Shown piece by piece: positions 11,886-41,685 of a stretch of 64,000 nt of DNA. The notes below the pieces were generated by a model. That model searched no databases, was not told the DNA's origin, and was given only the letters and a program-made list of their open reading frames with translations. Origin of the DNA: Dama dama (lineage: Eukaryota; Chordata; Mammalia; Artiodactyla; Cervidae); the NCBI RefSeq assembly GCF_033118175.1, contig NC_083694.1, positions 39,765,608 through 39,829,607 on the forward strand, in the 5' to 3' direction. The position numbers and the translations under genes were made by a program. Every line of letters begins with the position of its first letter. The stretch's first letter is position 1.

Positions 11886-12224
11886 TGTTGCTTTGAGAGC
11901 TCCAGGATCATTTATATCCTGACCTTTGTACGTGATCTTTCCCTTTGCATCTGTCTCTGAATCTCACAATTTGTAGAACATGACTTTTCTCTCTACTGTG
12001 TTGAAATAACATGTGTAAAGTTGTATTTTCATCTCCTGTTCTGGGCACTTAGGTGATATTTTCAATCAATAAACTTGCATTATCTTCTGGGAAATTTCCT
12101 TATGTTACTTTGTAATTTCCTTTCTTATGCTCTCTTTGTTGTCTTTTCCTTGAATTTCTGTTTTTTAGTCTTTGACATACTGTATAGGACTTCTTAACAA
12201 TGATTTTTTGTTTGTTTGTTTGGT

Positions 12225-12372
12225 TTTCTATTTTTTGGCCACAGAATGGGGCATGTGGAATCTTGGTTCCCCAACTAGGAATGGAGAAACCACATCCCCC
12301 CCAAAAAAAGAAAAACTGCATCCCCTACATTGGAAGCTCGAAGTCTTAACCACTGGACCACCAGGTAAATCC
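12225..12372 (-). mobile_element. CHR-type SINE (copy A)
   Basis: Antisense SINE: GGCCACAGAATGGGGCATGTGG through CTTAACCACTGGACCACCAGG. Confidence 0.7.
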
Positions 12373-13034
12373 TCATATGAGACTCTTTGCTGGTTTTTTT
12401 GGTTTTTTTCATTTCTTTTTAAACTCTATTCTCTGGAATAGTTCTTCAGCTTATCTTCCAAACATTTTATTGAGTTTTTCTTTTTTTCTATCATATTTTT
12501 ATTTCCCCAAACCATGTTTTGTTCTCTGAATGCTCTTGTTAAACAGCATCCTGTGCTTGCCTCTTGTTCTGGCCCTCTTCCTTTGAAAATAATGATTGCT
12601 TCCTTTTAGTTTTGGACATTGCCTGCTCACTGATGCTTTCTGTTTTGCTGTGGTTGGTTGGTTGGTTGATATTTCTTTGGTCTTTCTCATGTATGAGGTT
12701 TTCCTCAGTAGTCATTGAATGTTCTGTTCATATGTAAGACTGGGGACTAAAACACTAATTGGAAGCTCTGAGCACATGACAGGGATGTGTCAGTGACCTT
12801 CACTGTGGATGACATGCTGAGCCATTTGCTTGTAGAACCCTCAAGTCAGCATCTCTAGATCTTTCCTCCTGACCTCTTCATTCTTCCCGGGAAACAGAAG
12901 CCTGGTGGCTGCCAGATTCCAGGAGCTGAGTCTGAGGAAGGCTGGTCTGTCTGCATAGAGCCCTTGTTTGCTGTCGGATCCTGCCATCCGCTGCAGGACC
13001 TGGGACTCTCCAAATCCTTCCTCCAAGAATATGT

Positions 13035-13242
13035 GCATGTGTGCTAAGTCTCTGCAGTCACGTCCAACTCTGTGACCATATGACTGCAGCCTGCTAAGCT
13101 CCTTTGTCCATGGGATTCTCCAGACAAGAACGCTGGAGTGGGTTGCCATGCTCTCCTCTAGGAGATCGTCCTAACCTAGGGATCAAACCCCAGTCTCCTG
13201 CATTGCAGGCAGGTTCTTTACTGTCTGAGTCACAAGGGAAGC
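13035..13242 (-). mobile_element. hybrid Bov-tA SINE at the duplication junction (SINE 2)
   Basis: Its left part (GTGTGCTAAG, CTGCTAAGCTCCTTTGTCC, GACAAGAAC) matches the SINE at 16566-16740. Its right part (CATGCTCTCCTCTAGGAGATC through GTCACAAGGGAAGCCTGTGAC) matches the SINE at 9502-9717. The switch falls near 13145-13160. This is what unequal crossing-over between those two SINEs would leave. Confidence 0.85.
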
Positions 13243-13446
13243 CTGTGACTTAGATACTCACAACTCCTGACTCAGTTATCCTGTCTGTAAAATGGGAGCA
13301 ATGGTCCTCAGTGGTTACAAGGTTTCTCAAGGACCACATGTCATATGGTTCTCACTGAGCTGGTGGAAATCACAGTTCCTTCTCAGGGCAGGGGAAGAAG
13401 AGGAAAGGGCCCAGATTGCAGAAATAGCAGCAAGAATGCCTGACCT

Positions 13447-13559
13447 GGGACTGCCCTGGTCATCCAATGGTTAGAATCCACCTGCCAAGGCAGGGCACAT
13501 GGGTTGGATCACTGCTCTGGGAAGATCCAAAACATAATTTAAAAAAAAAAAAAAAAAAA
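13447..13559 (+). mobile_element. CHR-type SINE fragment (copy B)
   Basis: Paralogue of the SINE at 9913-10024. The tail here is a pure A run, unlike the AAAT repeats of copy A. Confidence 0.75.
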
Positions 13560-15032
13560 CCTGACCTGGAAGCAGAAGGTGTCTGCAGTGTAAATCCCTC
13601 CACTTCCTCAAATGTGAGTGAAATCGGCACCCACCTCAAAGAGATTGGCCTTGAGAAAAAGCACTGACCCCACAGCTGGGTGGATGTGATGTGAACACAG
13701 ACTCATTTGCAGAAGCAGGTGTTCAGTGGAGATGTAAGTTGAGTCTTCTCAAGTTCCAGAAATCCAGAAGAGGGCCGTGAACAAGTCTAGTCTCTGACAT
13801 GGAGAATAGAATAAAAATCCTATCTAGAATCCTGAAGTTCAGGTATTAAAAGCAGCCCTGCCCCCACTTTACAGATTCCAATAGTTCCCACATGAGTTAT
13901 TAGGAGAAAAATAGCCCCTCTGAATACCCACTCTTCTCCTCAGAGGCAGCTGCATTCACCTCTTCCACTGATTATTTTGGTATTTACCATCATGACTGTA
14001 AACAGTATGCTTGTCAGTTTTAGTCACAATCTGTCAATTTCCCATTTGGGAAGGTGAAGATGTAGCTCTCTGCTTCCCTGCCCCCACCACACTCTCAACA
14101 ATTAAATGACAATCTCAGTTGGCTCCACATTCAGTGTTTGCACCATTACAACCATGCAAATAACATTTGCAGGTGAGACTCAGAAAAAAAAACCTGATAC
14201 CTTCTTATCTCTGGCATAGCTTCTTGCTTTCCCTGGAGGCTTTTTCCATTTGCTTAATTTTCACATTCATTTAGGAAAAATAACTATTGAAAGAAAGCTT
14301 TTTAAAGAATCTTTAGGCTCTGCAGGTATTTTATCAGTTTCATCTTTCTGAAAAGTCTGTTCTGACTACCCAGACGGAATTCCGCTCTTGACTCTCAGAG
14401 CCCGTTATCTTCCTGTTTCTTGGTTTACCCCCTCAGTTTGGTGGAGCACATCCTTGAGATGCTTTCTGAGAAAGGGGACAAGAGATGAAAGTTTTAAAAA
14501 ATCTGACACCCATGAAACTCTTTATCCATCTTCATGCTTAAGTGATGGGTACAGAATTTAGATGAGTATAGAAATATGTTGGCAATGATCTTCCTTCAAC
14601 ATTTTGAGATTTGCTGTTTTCCATTATTATTATCATGGCAGCATTTAGAATTAGCCCAAAATGTAGCAGGTGGAAACAATAAGTAGGTTGAAAGAGTAAC
14701 AACAAGCATGTCTTTCGTGGGCCAGGAATTTAGGAGTGACTTAGCTGGTTGGTTCAGTTTAGGGTCACTCATGAGACTGCAGTAAAGCTGTCCCTAGTGC
14801 TGAGGGTCAGCTTCCAAGATGATTCAGTCACAGGACTAGCAAATTACAGAGGCGGTTAACCGGAGGACCCATTTCCTCCCCAAGTGGACCTCTCCATAGA
14901 GACTGTTCTCACTCATGGTGGCTGACTTCCCCCTGAACAAGTGATCCAGAAGAGAGCTAGGTGGACTCTGCTATGCCTCGAACGCCTCACCACACATAAC
15001 ATACCATCATTTTAGCCGTGTCCTATGTTACG

Positions 15033-15415
15033 GTTCAGTCACTAAGTTGTGTCCAACTCTTAGTGACCCCATGGACTGCAGCATGCCAGGCTCCTCTATC
15101 CTCCACTATCTCCTGAAGTTTGCTGCAATTCATGTCTATACATGAGTCAGTGAAGCTATCTAGCCATCCTCTTCATCCTCTGTCACCTCTTTCTCCTTTT
15201 GCCTTCAGTCTTTTCCAGCATCTGGTGTTTTCCATTAAGTCAGCTCTTCACATCAGGTGGCCAAAGTTGGAGCTTCAGCCTGGGTCCTTCCAATGACTAT
15301 TCAGGGTTGATATGCTTTAGGATTGACTGGTTTGATCAGTGTGGAAGAGTTCTACACGTGAGGATGTGAACATCCCAATATGGAACTCACTGGAGTCCGG
15401 CTTCTAGTTTCCAGT
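15033..15415 (-). mobile_element. Bov-B 3'-end fragment (copy B)
   Basis: Counterpart of 11503-11885. It has a 6-bp ATCCTC duplication near 15172 that copy A lacks. Confidence 0.8.
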
Positions 15416-15764
15416 GTTGCTTTGAGAGCTTCGGGATCATTTATATCCTGATCTCTTGTGTGTGATCTGCTGTTTCCCCTCTGCTTCCCTTTCTATCTCA
15501 CAATATGTAGAACATAGTTTTTCTCTCTACTGTGTTGAAATAACATGTGTAAAATTCTGTTTTCATCTCCTGTTCTGGGCACTTGGGTGACATTTTCAAT
15601 CAATAAACTTGCATTATCTTCTGGGAAATTTCCTTATGTTACTTTGTTTATAATTTCCTTTCTTCTGTTTTCTTTGTTGTCTTTTCCTTGAATTTCTGTT
15701 TTTCAGTCTTTGACATACTGTATAGGACTTCTTATGAATGAATATTGTTTGTTTGTTTGTTTAG

Positions 15765-15886
15765 TTTTTTATATTTTTGCCACACTGTGGGGCCTGTGGA
15801 ATCTTAGTTCCCCAAACTAGGGTCAAAAAACCTCATCCCCTACATTGGAAGCTCGAAGTCTTAACCACTGGACCACCAGGTAAATC
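15765..15886 (-). mobile_element. CHR-type SINE (copy B)
   Basis: Counterpart of the SINE at 12225-12372, shortened in the middle. Confidence 0.7.
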
Positions 15887-16565
15887 CTCATATGAGACTC
15901 TTTGCTGGGTTTTTTTGTTTTTTGGTTTTTTTTTCATTTCTTTTTAAACTCTATTTTCTGGAATAGTTCTTCAGCTTATCTTCCAAACATTTTACTGAGT
16001 TTTTTGTTTCTATCATATTTTTATTTCCCCAAACCATGTTTTGTTCTCTGAATGCTCTTGTTAAACAGCATCCTGTGCTTGCCTCTTGTTCTGGCCCTCT
16101 TCCTTTGAAAATAATGATTGCTTCCTTTTAGTTTTGGACATTGCCCGCTCACTGATGCTTTCTGTTTTGCTGTGGTTGGTTGGTTGGTTGATATTTCTTT
16201 GGTCTTTCTCATGTATGAGGTTTTCCTCAGTAGTCATTGAATGTTCTGCTCATATGTAAGACTGGGGACTAAAATGCTAATTGGAAACTCTGAGCATGTG
16301 ACAGGGACTTGTCAGTGACCTTCACTGTGGATGACATGCTGAGCCATTTGCTTGTAGAACCCTCAAGTCAGCATCTCTAGATCTTTCCTCCTGACCTCTT
16401 CACTCTTCCCGGGGAAAAGAGAGAAGGCTGGTGGCTGCCAGATTCCAGGAGCTGAGTCTGAGGAAGGCTGGCCTGTCTGCATAGAGCCCTTGTTTTCTGT
16501 CAGGCCCTGCCATCCTCTGCAGGACCTGGGACTCTCCAAACCCTTCCTCCAAGGATGCACGCATG

Positions 16566-16740
16566 TGTGCTAAGGGCTTCAGTCATGTCCGACTGTGTGT
16601 GACCCTGTGGACTGCAGCCTGCTAAGCTCCTTTGTCCATGGGATTCTCCAGACAAGAACACTGGAATGGGTAGCCATGGTCTCCTCCCAACCCAGGCATC
16701 TTCCCAACCCCGGGATTAAACCTGTGTCTCTTACGTCTCC
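16566..16740 (-). mobile_element. Bov-tA SINE (SINE 3, right edge of the duplication)
   Basis: Antisense Bov-tA body with CTGCTAAGCTCCTTTGTCC and GACAAGAAC. After about 16690 it departs from SINE 2 and ends in sequence not found elsewhere in the block, so it marks the right breakpoint. Confidence 0.8.
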
Positions 16741-16744
16741 TGCT

Positions 16745-17330
16745 TTGACCTGTATCCTCCAAGAATAAGTTGCTTGTTTCTGCTGGGGTTGGGAGACAGG
16801 AAGCAAGGATTGGCAAGATGCTTAATTGTGTCCAGAAGGACTTGGGGCCACAAATTCCTGATTTCACTGCCAGCTCAGGGTTGCTTCCTGGAGCATCATT
16901 TCCACCTGTCCATCTGTTTCTCCAGCTTCCTAAATGCCAATTCCACATCCTCTCCCATGTTCCCCATCGTTGTGGACTCGTGTTTTTAAAGCTCCCCTCT
17001 TCTCTCTGCCAGGAGGGAAAGGTAGATGCCTGAGTGCCTCCCCCATGTCCACCTAGAAGTACTGTCCCCAGGACTCCGAGTGACCTCGGAAGTCACACAC
17101 TCCTGGGGAACCCCAGAGGTCACGGGTGAAGAAGACAGAGCTAGCATTTGTTCCCAGGCCTGGCCGTCACCCAGCCCCTGGCTCCTGCAGCACCCTGCCC
17201 TCCCTGCCCAGAAATCTGGACAGGCAGGAGTCATGGGGTCTGTTCCCAGAAGGCCAGGGTGGTTGGGGGCAGGGCCAGGCGCTGGACAAACAGATCAAAG
17301 GTGAGGCGCCTAGTCAGCCGGAGGACACGG
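16745..17330. other. region upstream of MASP2, probable proximal promoter
   Basis: No repeat is recognised in the part nearest the gene. It is not a CpG island and no TATA box is evident, as expected for a tissue-restricted (liver) gene. The transcription start cannot be fixed by eye; it should lie shortly before the ATG at 17339. Confidence 0.4.
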
Positions 17331-17338
17331 AGTGCACC

Positions 17339-31858
<14,520 letters not shown>

Positions 31859-32631
31859 CTTTGTGTCTTCAGTCAGTACGTGCTTCTTTGTTTTAAAAAA
31901 ATACCCGTAAAAGATCTTAGCGGCAAATTGACCTGAGAAACATGAACACGAGCGCTGCTGATCCACCCCACCCGACCCAGACTGCAGGTGAGCCTGCCTA
32001 TCAGGCACGTGTCCACTAGCCACTTTTCCACCACTTAACTCTGTGATTCAAGGGGACATAAGCCACTGTAGTGATACTCATCTTGGCCAATCCATTACAA
32101 ACTCATGGATTAAATCTGCACTTACTTAACGAAGTCCAGTGTCTTTTTCTACTATCTATTTGCATTTCTGGAAATTTCCTGTTCATGTTCTTTAACTGTT
32201 TTTGTATTTGTTCTTATTGATCTGAGAGTGTTACATATTACAGCAGTATTGGTTCATGAGTTACTTTGAATGTTTTTCTTGGGTAGATAAATTGGAAATA
32301 GCAACACTTTGGCCTAGGTATAGACTGATTTCCATGTTAAAACCAACACTATAATTTTTTAATTAGAAAAAACTGCCAAACAAAGAACACGAACAGCACT
32401 ATTTCACATCGTCAAAGACAACAGACTTTCTAAAGGACAATCTGGCAATATATTTCACAAGTCTTAAAAGCATGCATAGTCTTTGACCTGGTAATTACAA
32501 TGCTAAGATTTTAATTTAGCTGTGAGAATATTCCTAGCACTTGGAAATAACCTAAATAATGTTCAAATTCAGAAGACAGTTAGTTGAATCAAAAGTGGCA
32601 TTTCCATAAGATGAAATACATTAAAAATAAA
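31859..32631 (+). terminator. MASP2: MASP2 3'UTR with candidate poly(A) signals
   Basis: Candidate signals are ATTAAA at 32109-32114 and AATAAA at 32626-32631. The first gives a 3'UTR of about 270 nt, nearer the short human one. TARDBP's distal end lies about 500 bp beyond the second. Confidence 0.45.
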
Positions 32632-32770
32632 TGGTGGTATTATTGGTAAATGTAGTGTTTTTTTCTTCTTACCACAAACATGAAATACTTGGGTACACTT
32701 TAAAAAATAGATTACAGATCATATAACAGCTGAGTACAGAACTTAAATACACAGTTAAGAGTTACTCTCC
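32385..32770 (+). mobile_element. probable ancient L1 3' fragment between MASP2 and TARDBP
   Basis: Phrases such as GGCAATATATTTCACAAG, TTTGACCTGGTAATTAC and GGAAATAACCTAAATAATG follow the known order of old L1 3' regions in the plus strand. Confidence 0.5.
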
Positions 32771-33114
32771 TAGTAATCAACAACAAAAAATTATTCTAAT
32801 TATCACATACATCTGAATTACTATGTACTCAACATCTTTTTCCAAAGGACAAAATTTGAGCCCTGACCTAACCTTGAAATATTTCATTTAATTGGCCTCC
32901 CTAAAAAGTTTTAACACCTAACACTCAACAAAATTTCTCATTCTAGCCAGAGTCACCATCATTATGTAGAAATTCACTGTGATTTCAACTAACTTCTCTT
33001 GTACATATAAAGTGCAACTTCTAGAGACTCACTTTTTAAAGGTAACTTTCCAGCATCTCTGTCACATAAATAAAGAAACTGTATTTTTCCAGTAAGACTC
33101 CAGACACTAAACTG

Positions 33115-35965
33115 TGGTGGCAACAAAAATTTTTATTCAACTGGTTCAAAAAAGTTTTTAGAATGAATGCATTTAGATGACCAAATAGACTTTAAAAACA
33201 TCTTTGCCAAATAGTTTACTTCTAAACTTCAATTTTTTTTTTTTTTTAGGGTAGAATTAAATACCCATAGCTATGTAGTACCATAAACATGTTAACAGAA
33301 GGCTACTCAACATTGAAAGCCTTCTAAGACTGGTAACTAGATTTATACAAGTGTAAATAAGGGATTAAAACCATGCCATTGACAAAGTTAACTTACCCCT
33401 GGGCTTCTTGAAGGCTTGTCAGTTTAGTCTTTGGAGGTCCCCGAATACCATTTTAAGTGTTACCATGTTACTGCTGCTGAGTAATAGTGCAAGTGCTAAA
33501 ATGCAAAATTCAGATGGTACAGGGTTTGGAAATCATGCAATTTAGATGCAGAAAAAAAAAAAAAATTAAAACAACGCAAGATCCTTTACAGAGGAAACTG
33601 AATAAAACAATGTGGCGACCATAAGCCTAAAAGACGACTTCATTTATAAGTTTAAAACACATAACTTGCAAAATGACAAACCTATTTATCATAATCTAAT
33701 TAGATAAGGGCATTAGGTAAATTATCAACACAAAAACTGTTACATTCTTCCGCTAGAAAAGGAGCTCTCACAGAAGTTAGTTACATTTTACGTACAATAG
33801 AGAATCAATATATTATTGCTTTTACATACTTAACAATGCACTGTGAGAGTCTTGAGTCTTGTAGATTTATTCAACATTAATCTATTTCCCCACCTTTGGA
33901 ACACAAAGCCCCTTTCACTTAACACTTCCACAGACAGACAACCCACCCTGCTAGTTCTTAAAGCTATCAGGCTTCTTAATGGATTTCAGGCACAAGATAA
34001 TTTATGGTTTCTTCTACTTTATCCCTATTGCAATTAATTCCACTTTTCAAATCCCCAACTAGAAAGGTGCTGATATTCCCTTCATTTCAATTGATAGGCT
34101 TTGCTACAAAGCATTTTAAATTAACATTGCTTTGCCCACTCCTTCAAATAAGAATATTTTTAGAAGGATGATTTCCCAATGGAGATTTATACAGGCCATG
34201 TAAATAGAACATCACCCAAATGCACAGAGGCACTAAGAAAAAGCTGGAGGGTACTGCTTACCATTTTAGGTGCGGTCACCCAGACTTATTAAAAACTAGA
34301 TTGGAAAAAACAAAAAACAAAAAAAACTTTTCACTTTGGACAATGCAAGAACAAATAGCAATTAAGTCTGGGTATCAGGTGTCAATGCATGACAGGTGAT
34401 GAATCCATTTGACTTGAGACAACTTTTCAAATAAGTTTATTTGAAGCAAAATAAACTATTGCCAAGAAACTTTATGAAAGTTCCATCTCAAAAGGGTCAA
34501 AAAAAGGGGAATTAACTGCTATGAATTCTTTGCATTCAGGGCTGCAAAACAAAGACACATATTATTTAAATCAGTTTTATTTAAGAATTTCCAACAGTGA
34601 CAACTCTTATAAAAAGCATCCAAGCACAGGACACAGAACTGCAGCAAACAGCATTCTTATGGGTAGCTAACAGACATGAGAACTTCCACCCTGCTTTGAG
34701 ACACCCGGAGCTCACTGGTGAACTCTGCTTCCAAGTACTCCTGCAAAGCACACCACAAGCTCAGTCCATGTTCTCAACCCATCAGCTTCAGTTCACATTA
34801 CCACACTTACAGATCAGTAACAGAAGAGAACACACACCATACAGCATTCACAGCAGTTGACAAAAGGGTAGGGGAAATACAAGTATCGTTTCACTTAACA
34901 CATTCAGCTAACGTGGGTCATCTAAGAACAAAACTCACTTAAAAGTCTTCCAACAGATGTGGATGTCCTTTGAATGCAAAAACATTCGTACGTTATTTGC
35001 TATCCTTGCTCTCTGCACACTCTCTCACCAAAGCCACAGGATTGAGAGACACATCTCGCCAAGTTAAAAAATATCCATTATGCACCACCAAGTCTCTGCA
35101 CGCGCTCTCTCCTTTTCTCGCTCATACTAGCCTCTCATGCCTCGGCACCACCATCAATCCCACACAAGGTTTCAAAAGTTCAAACAGCCTTCTGGTTCCA
35201 TATCACAGCCTTGCGTTCATAGCGTTGATACGACTCCATGAAATAAAGAGTAGCGGATAAAAATGGGACACCCACCGTCAAAGACGCAGCCTGCGCAGCA
35301 TGATGGCGAGTTCTTGAATGAGAAAGCATGTAGACAGAAGTATTCCTATGGCAGAATATTTACAGCACTACTTTCAATGAAGTGCTTCTTCCATAAACAT
35401 TTGAAATGAGATGAACTGCAGAGATTAAATGAAGGCTTCATATTGTACTTTTGTATATGAAGGGAGACAAGTGTTAAAACAAAAACAAAAACAAAACAAA
35501 AAAAAGAACCAAGCACTGTGACACCTTCATCTCCAAAGAGGAGATTTTCCTAAGGAAAAAAAATCCATATGGCGGGGTTCAAATTAAAACAAGGAGAAAA
35601 GAATGTAGTTCTAATCAATGGTTTCCATTTTGAACATGCAAAGAATTCACTTGACAAGTCCAGGGATAAAATATTACAGGAGAAACCCTTTGATATCAAT
35701 TGTAGTGTGTTGGTTTACCAATCAGGCAAACAGCAGTTCACGTTCAAACACTCAATATTTCAACCCTTTATGTAACAAAACTTATAAAATTCCTTTAGCT
35801 CTTCCTCTTTTTCTAAAGAAAAATGTCAAAAATACTGCTGAATATACTCCACACTGAACAAACCAATTTTGAAAATTCTTACATATGTTATTTTACAATA
35901 TACTTACCATGAGTTTAGAAAAATTTGAATTCCCACCAGTATACCAACTAACCGTAACCCAATGT
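33115..35965 (-). other. TARDBP: TARDBP 3'UTR (about 2.85 kb)
   Basis: On the minus strand the long 3'UTR has AATAAA signals at 34576-34581 (proximal), 34436-34441 and 33132-33137 (distal). The distal one is followed by a plausible cleavage point about 15-20 nt on, giving close to the human mRNA length. A splice acceptor TTTGTTTTGCAG lies at 34542-34553 (minus), where the human transcript has its 3'UTR intron acceptor. UG-containing stretches near 34600-34860 are candidate TDP-43 binding sites. In human, TDP-43 binds this region and, by altered splicing and poly(A) choice, represses its own mRNA. Confidence 0.75.
34542..34581 (-). promoter_or_regulatory. TARDBP: 3'UTR intron acceptor beside the proximal poly(A) signal
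   Basis: Reading the minus strand, AATAAA (34576-34581) is followed within 40 nt by the acceptor TTTGTTTTGCAG ending at 34542. Poly(A) choice and splicing can therefore exclude each other here. The arrangement agrees with the human autoregulatory region as I remember it. Confidence 0.55.
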
Positions 35966-40051
<4,086 letters not shown>

Positions 40052-40369
40052 TTATACCACTACGTCACTGTGACTTCTAGAAAAATTCTCCGGTGTTTGG
40101 ATTCTTACAGGTGTTGGTTATCCCCGAAAAACGAGGACGTAAAGGCAAGATAGTTATTAAAATGTAATGCCTCGCTAGTTCATTAAGTATTTGATGAATG
40201 CCTACTATACATCAAGTGCTGCCACTGTGAAACTAGTCTCAGTAGCACGGGGCGGGGAGTGGGGAAAGCAGGAGAAAGATCGCAAGCAAGTACTTATTTT
40301 ATTACAATCGTGATAAATACTACTGGAATATAGTCAGAGGGTGTATGGGGAGAACCTAAGCTGGTTGAG

Positions 40370-40383
40370 ATGTGTGTGTGTGT
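40370..40383. repeat. short TG microsatellite in TARDBP intron 1
   Basis: A (TG)n run of six to seven units. On the transcribed minus strand it reads CA, so it is not itself a UG binding site for TDP-43. Confidence 0.8.
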
Positions 40384-40936
40384 ACAGGGGTGTCAAAGTG
40401 ACTTCCCTAAGCAAGCGATGCAGAAGCTGAGTCTTGAGGACTGAATAGGAGCAGTGAGCCAGCCGAAGAGAACGGAAAAGTTCCTCCCTGTTCCAGGTTG
40501 TGGGGTGTCCAGAGGCTCTCCAAACTTGAGCCGCAGGGACAGCGGCGACGGGTCCTTTGCGACGCGGGCCGCCGCCTCCCAGAAGCCAGTGCGTGACAAC
40601 CAAGGGAGGAGTTTCTAAGCGCGGCCGGGGTGGGACCGCTGAGGCATCAGGCCCTAAACTCCGTCCCGGTGCAAAAGTACGAAGGCACAAAGCAATGCCC
40701 GCGCCGGGAAGCCAGGCCAAACCGCTGCCTCGGGCTGCACGGCTGCGTGGGCCCAGCACCCCAGCTCAGGCGCCAGCTGCCACCCCGCGCCAGGCCCTAA
40801 CGTCGCTCCCACGCGAGTCCGCTCCGGCAGGACCAAGCAGGCCTGGTCTCACGACTCCCTTTCCGGGGTGGGGGCCGCCCCGTCGCGGGAGCCGAGGCAC
40901 ACAGGGCGTCCTTAGTGAGAAGCATCTGCAACTCAC

Positions 40937-41065
40937 CCGCTAGGCCGCTGCTAGGAAGCCCGACAGTGAGACTGAAGCAGGGAGGAATCCAAGAGCAGCC
41001 CAGCTACCACTTCGCTCCCACAAAATGGCGCTAGGGCCGCCTCCTCCCCCTTCGGCCATCGTCCT
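40937..41065 (-). other. TARDBP: TARDBP non-coding exon 1 and core promoter
   Basis: On the minus strand, GGAGGCGGCCCTAGCGCC, then ATTTTGTGGGAGCGAAG, and the end CAGCGGCCTAGCGG match human TARDBP exon 1. A GTGAGT donor follows directly at 40936. The AAAATGGCG element (41029-41037, plus strand) is a YY1-type site placed at the start region. The 5' boundary is approximate. Confidence 0.75.
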
Positions 41066-41373
41066 CTCCCACCGGCTTCCCGTCCACAGGTGGGGGGGAC
41101 CGCCGCACAGAGATAACGACCCTCTCCCCAGAGAGGCAGAACCCCCCCTCCCCGCAGAGTGAGCACAGGCAGTGAACTTGAAGGCTACAAGGAGGCCGGC
41201 ACCTAGGCCAGAAAGGCTAAAAATGAAAAAAGTGTAGATGGGTAGACTTTTACCTCCCCCCACGTAGCGTAACAGATGGCTTCGCCCGACCAACGGCCGG
41301 CCCTGGGTCTCCGCCGGAGCTCGCGCACTTTTAAAATGCGCGAGACTAGCGCAGGGGCTGGGCCGGCCCGGGA

Positions 41374-41408
41374 GGGGCGGGGCGGGGCGGGGCGGGGCGG
41401 GGCGGGGC
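41374..41408. repeat. (GGGGC)7 array upstream of TARDBP
   Basis: Seven perfect GGGGC units, about 310 bp upstream of the TARDBP start region. Each unit is a minimal GC box core and the array can form G-quadruplexes. Confidence 0.95.
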
Positions 41409-41417
41409 CGGACCCTG

Positions 41418-41487
41418 CTGGGCTGGGCTGGGCTGGGCTGGGCTGGGCTGGGCTGGGCGGCGCTGGGCGGCGCTGGGCGGCGCTGGG
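41418..41487. repeat. (CTGGG)8 array followed by three CGGCGCTGGG units
   Basis: Eight perfect CTGGG units (41418-41457) pass directly into three 10-bp CGGCGCTGGG units (41458-41487). The longer unit looks like two 5-mers with changes, so the array has evolved stepwise. Confidence 0.95.
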
Positions 41488-41685
41488 TGGGGCTGGACTG
41501 GGCGGGGCGAAGGTCCTTAGGCCATCCTGACCCTCGAGAGACTGGGAGAAGGCTGTTGAGCCCAAACCAGTTTTAACCTAAAAAGCCCAGCCAGGTGCGT
41601 CCTCTCTTCTCCGGCAGTCAACCTCCACACCTGGAGAGAATAACTTTGTTCTAAATAATAGCAATCATAGCGCCTACTGTGTACT

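Larger units (their letters stand above)
9621..13147. repeat. tandem segmental duplication, copy A (about 3,527 bp)
   Basis: This block recurs almost base for base at 13148-16675. Anchors include GTCTTCTCAAGTTCCAG at 10211 and 13743, and TCAAGTCAGCATCTCTAG at 12841 and 16363. The copies share the same internal repeats (CHR SINE, Bov-B 3' fragment, second CHR SINE). They differ by scattered substitutions and small indels, such as 9 bp (TGTCTCCTG-type) present near 10838 and absent in copy B. No gene is inside. Confidence 0.95.
13148..16675. repeat. tandem segmental duplication, copy B (about 3,528 bp)
   Basis: Direct repeat of copy A, in the same orientation and immediately adjacent. Long stretches are identical, for example 14470-15060 against about 10945-11530. 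Copy-specific changes, such as a longer A run in its first CHR SINE and a rearranged stretch near 15760-15835, show that the copies have diverged since duplication. Confidence 0.95.
40480..41525. promoter_or_regulatory. TARDBP: CpG island of TARDBP
   Basis: Dense CpG and GC-rich sequence covers the start of intron 1, exon 1 and the upstream repeats; there is no TATA box. The open proline/alanine-rich frames inside it are composition artefacts. Confidence 0.8.

Noticed and set aside
9676..13667. Paired short frames (about 9676-9942 and 13292-13667) with similar proteins as a duplicated small gene
   Set aside because: They are the same SINE and intergenic sequence present twice through the tandem duplication; frames differ in length and have no start context or splice logic.
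13031..16675. The tandem duplication as an assembly error
   Set aside because: Not fully excluded, but copy-specific indels and substitutions and the chimeric middle SINE fit a real, aged duplication better.
41203..41565. Proline-rich minus-strand frame of about 120 codons upstream of TARDBP
   Set aside because: It is the translation of the GGGGC/CTGGG arrays and has no family resemblance.
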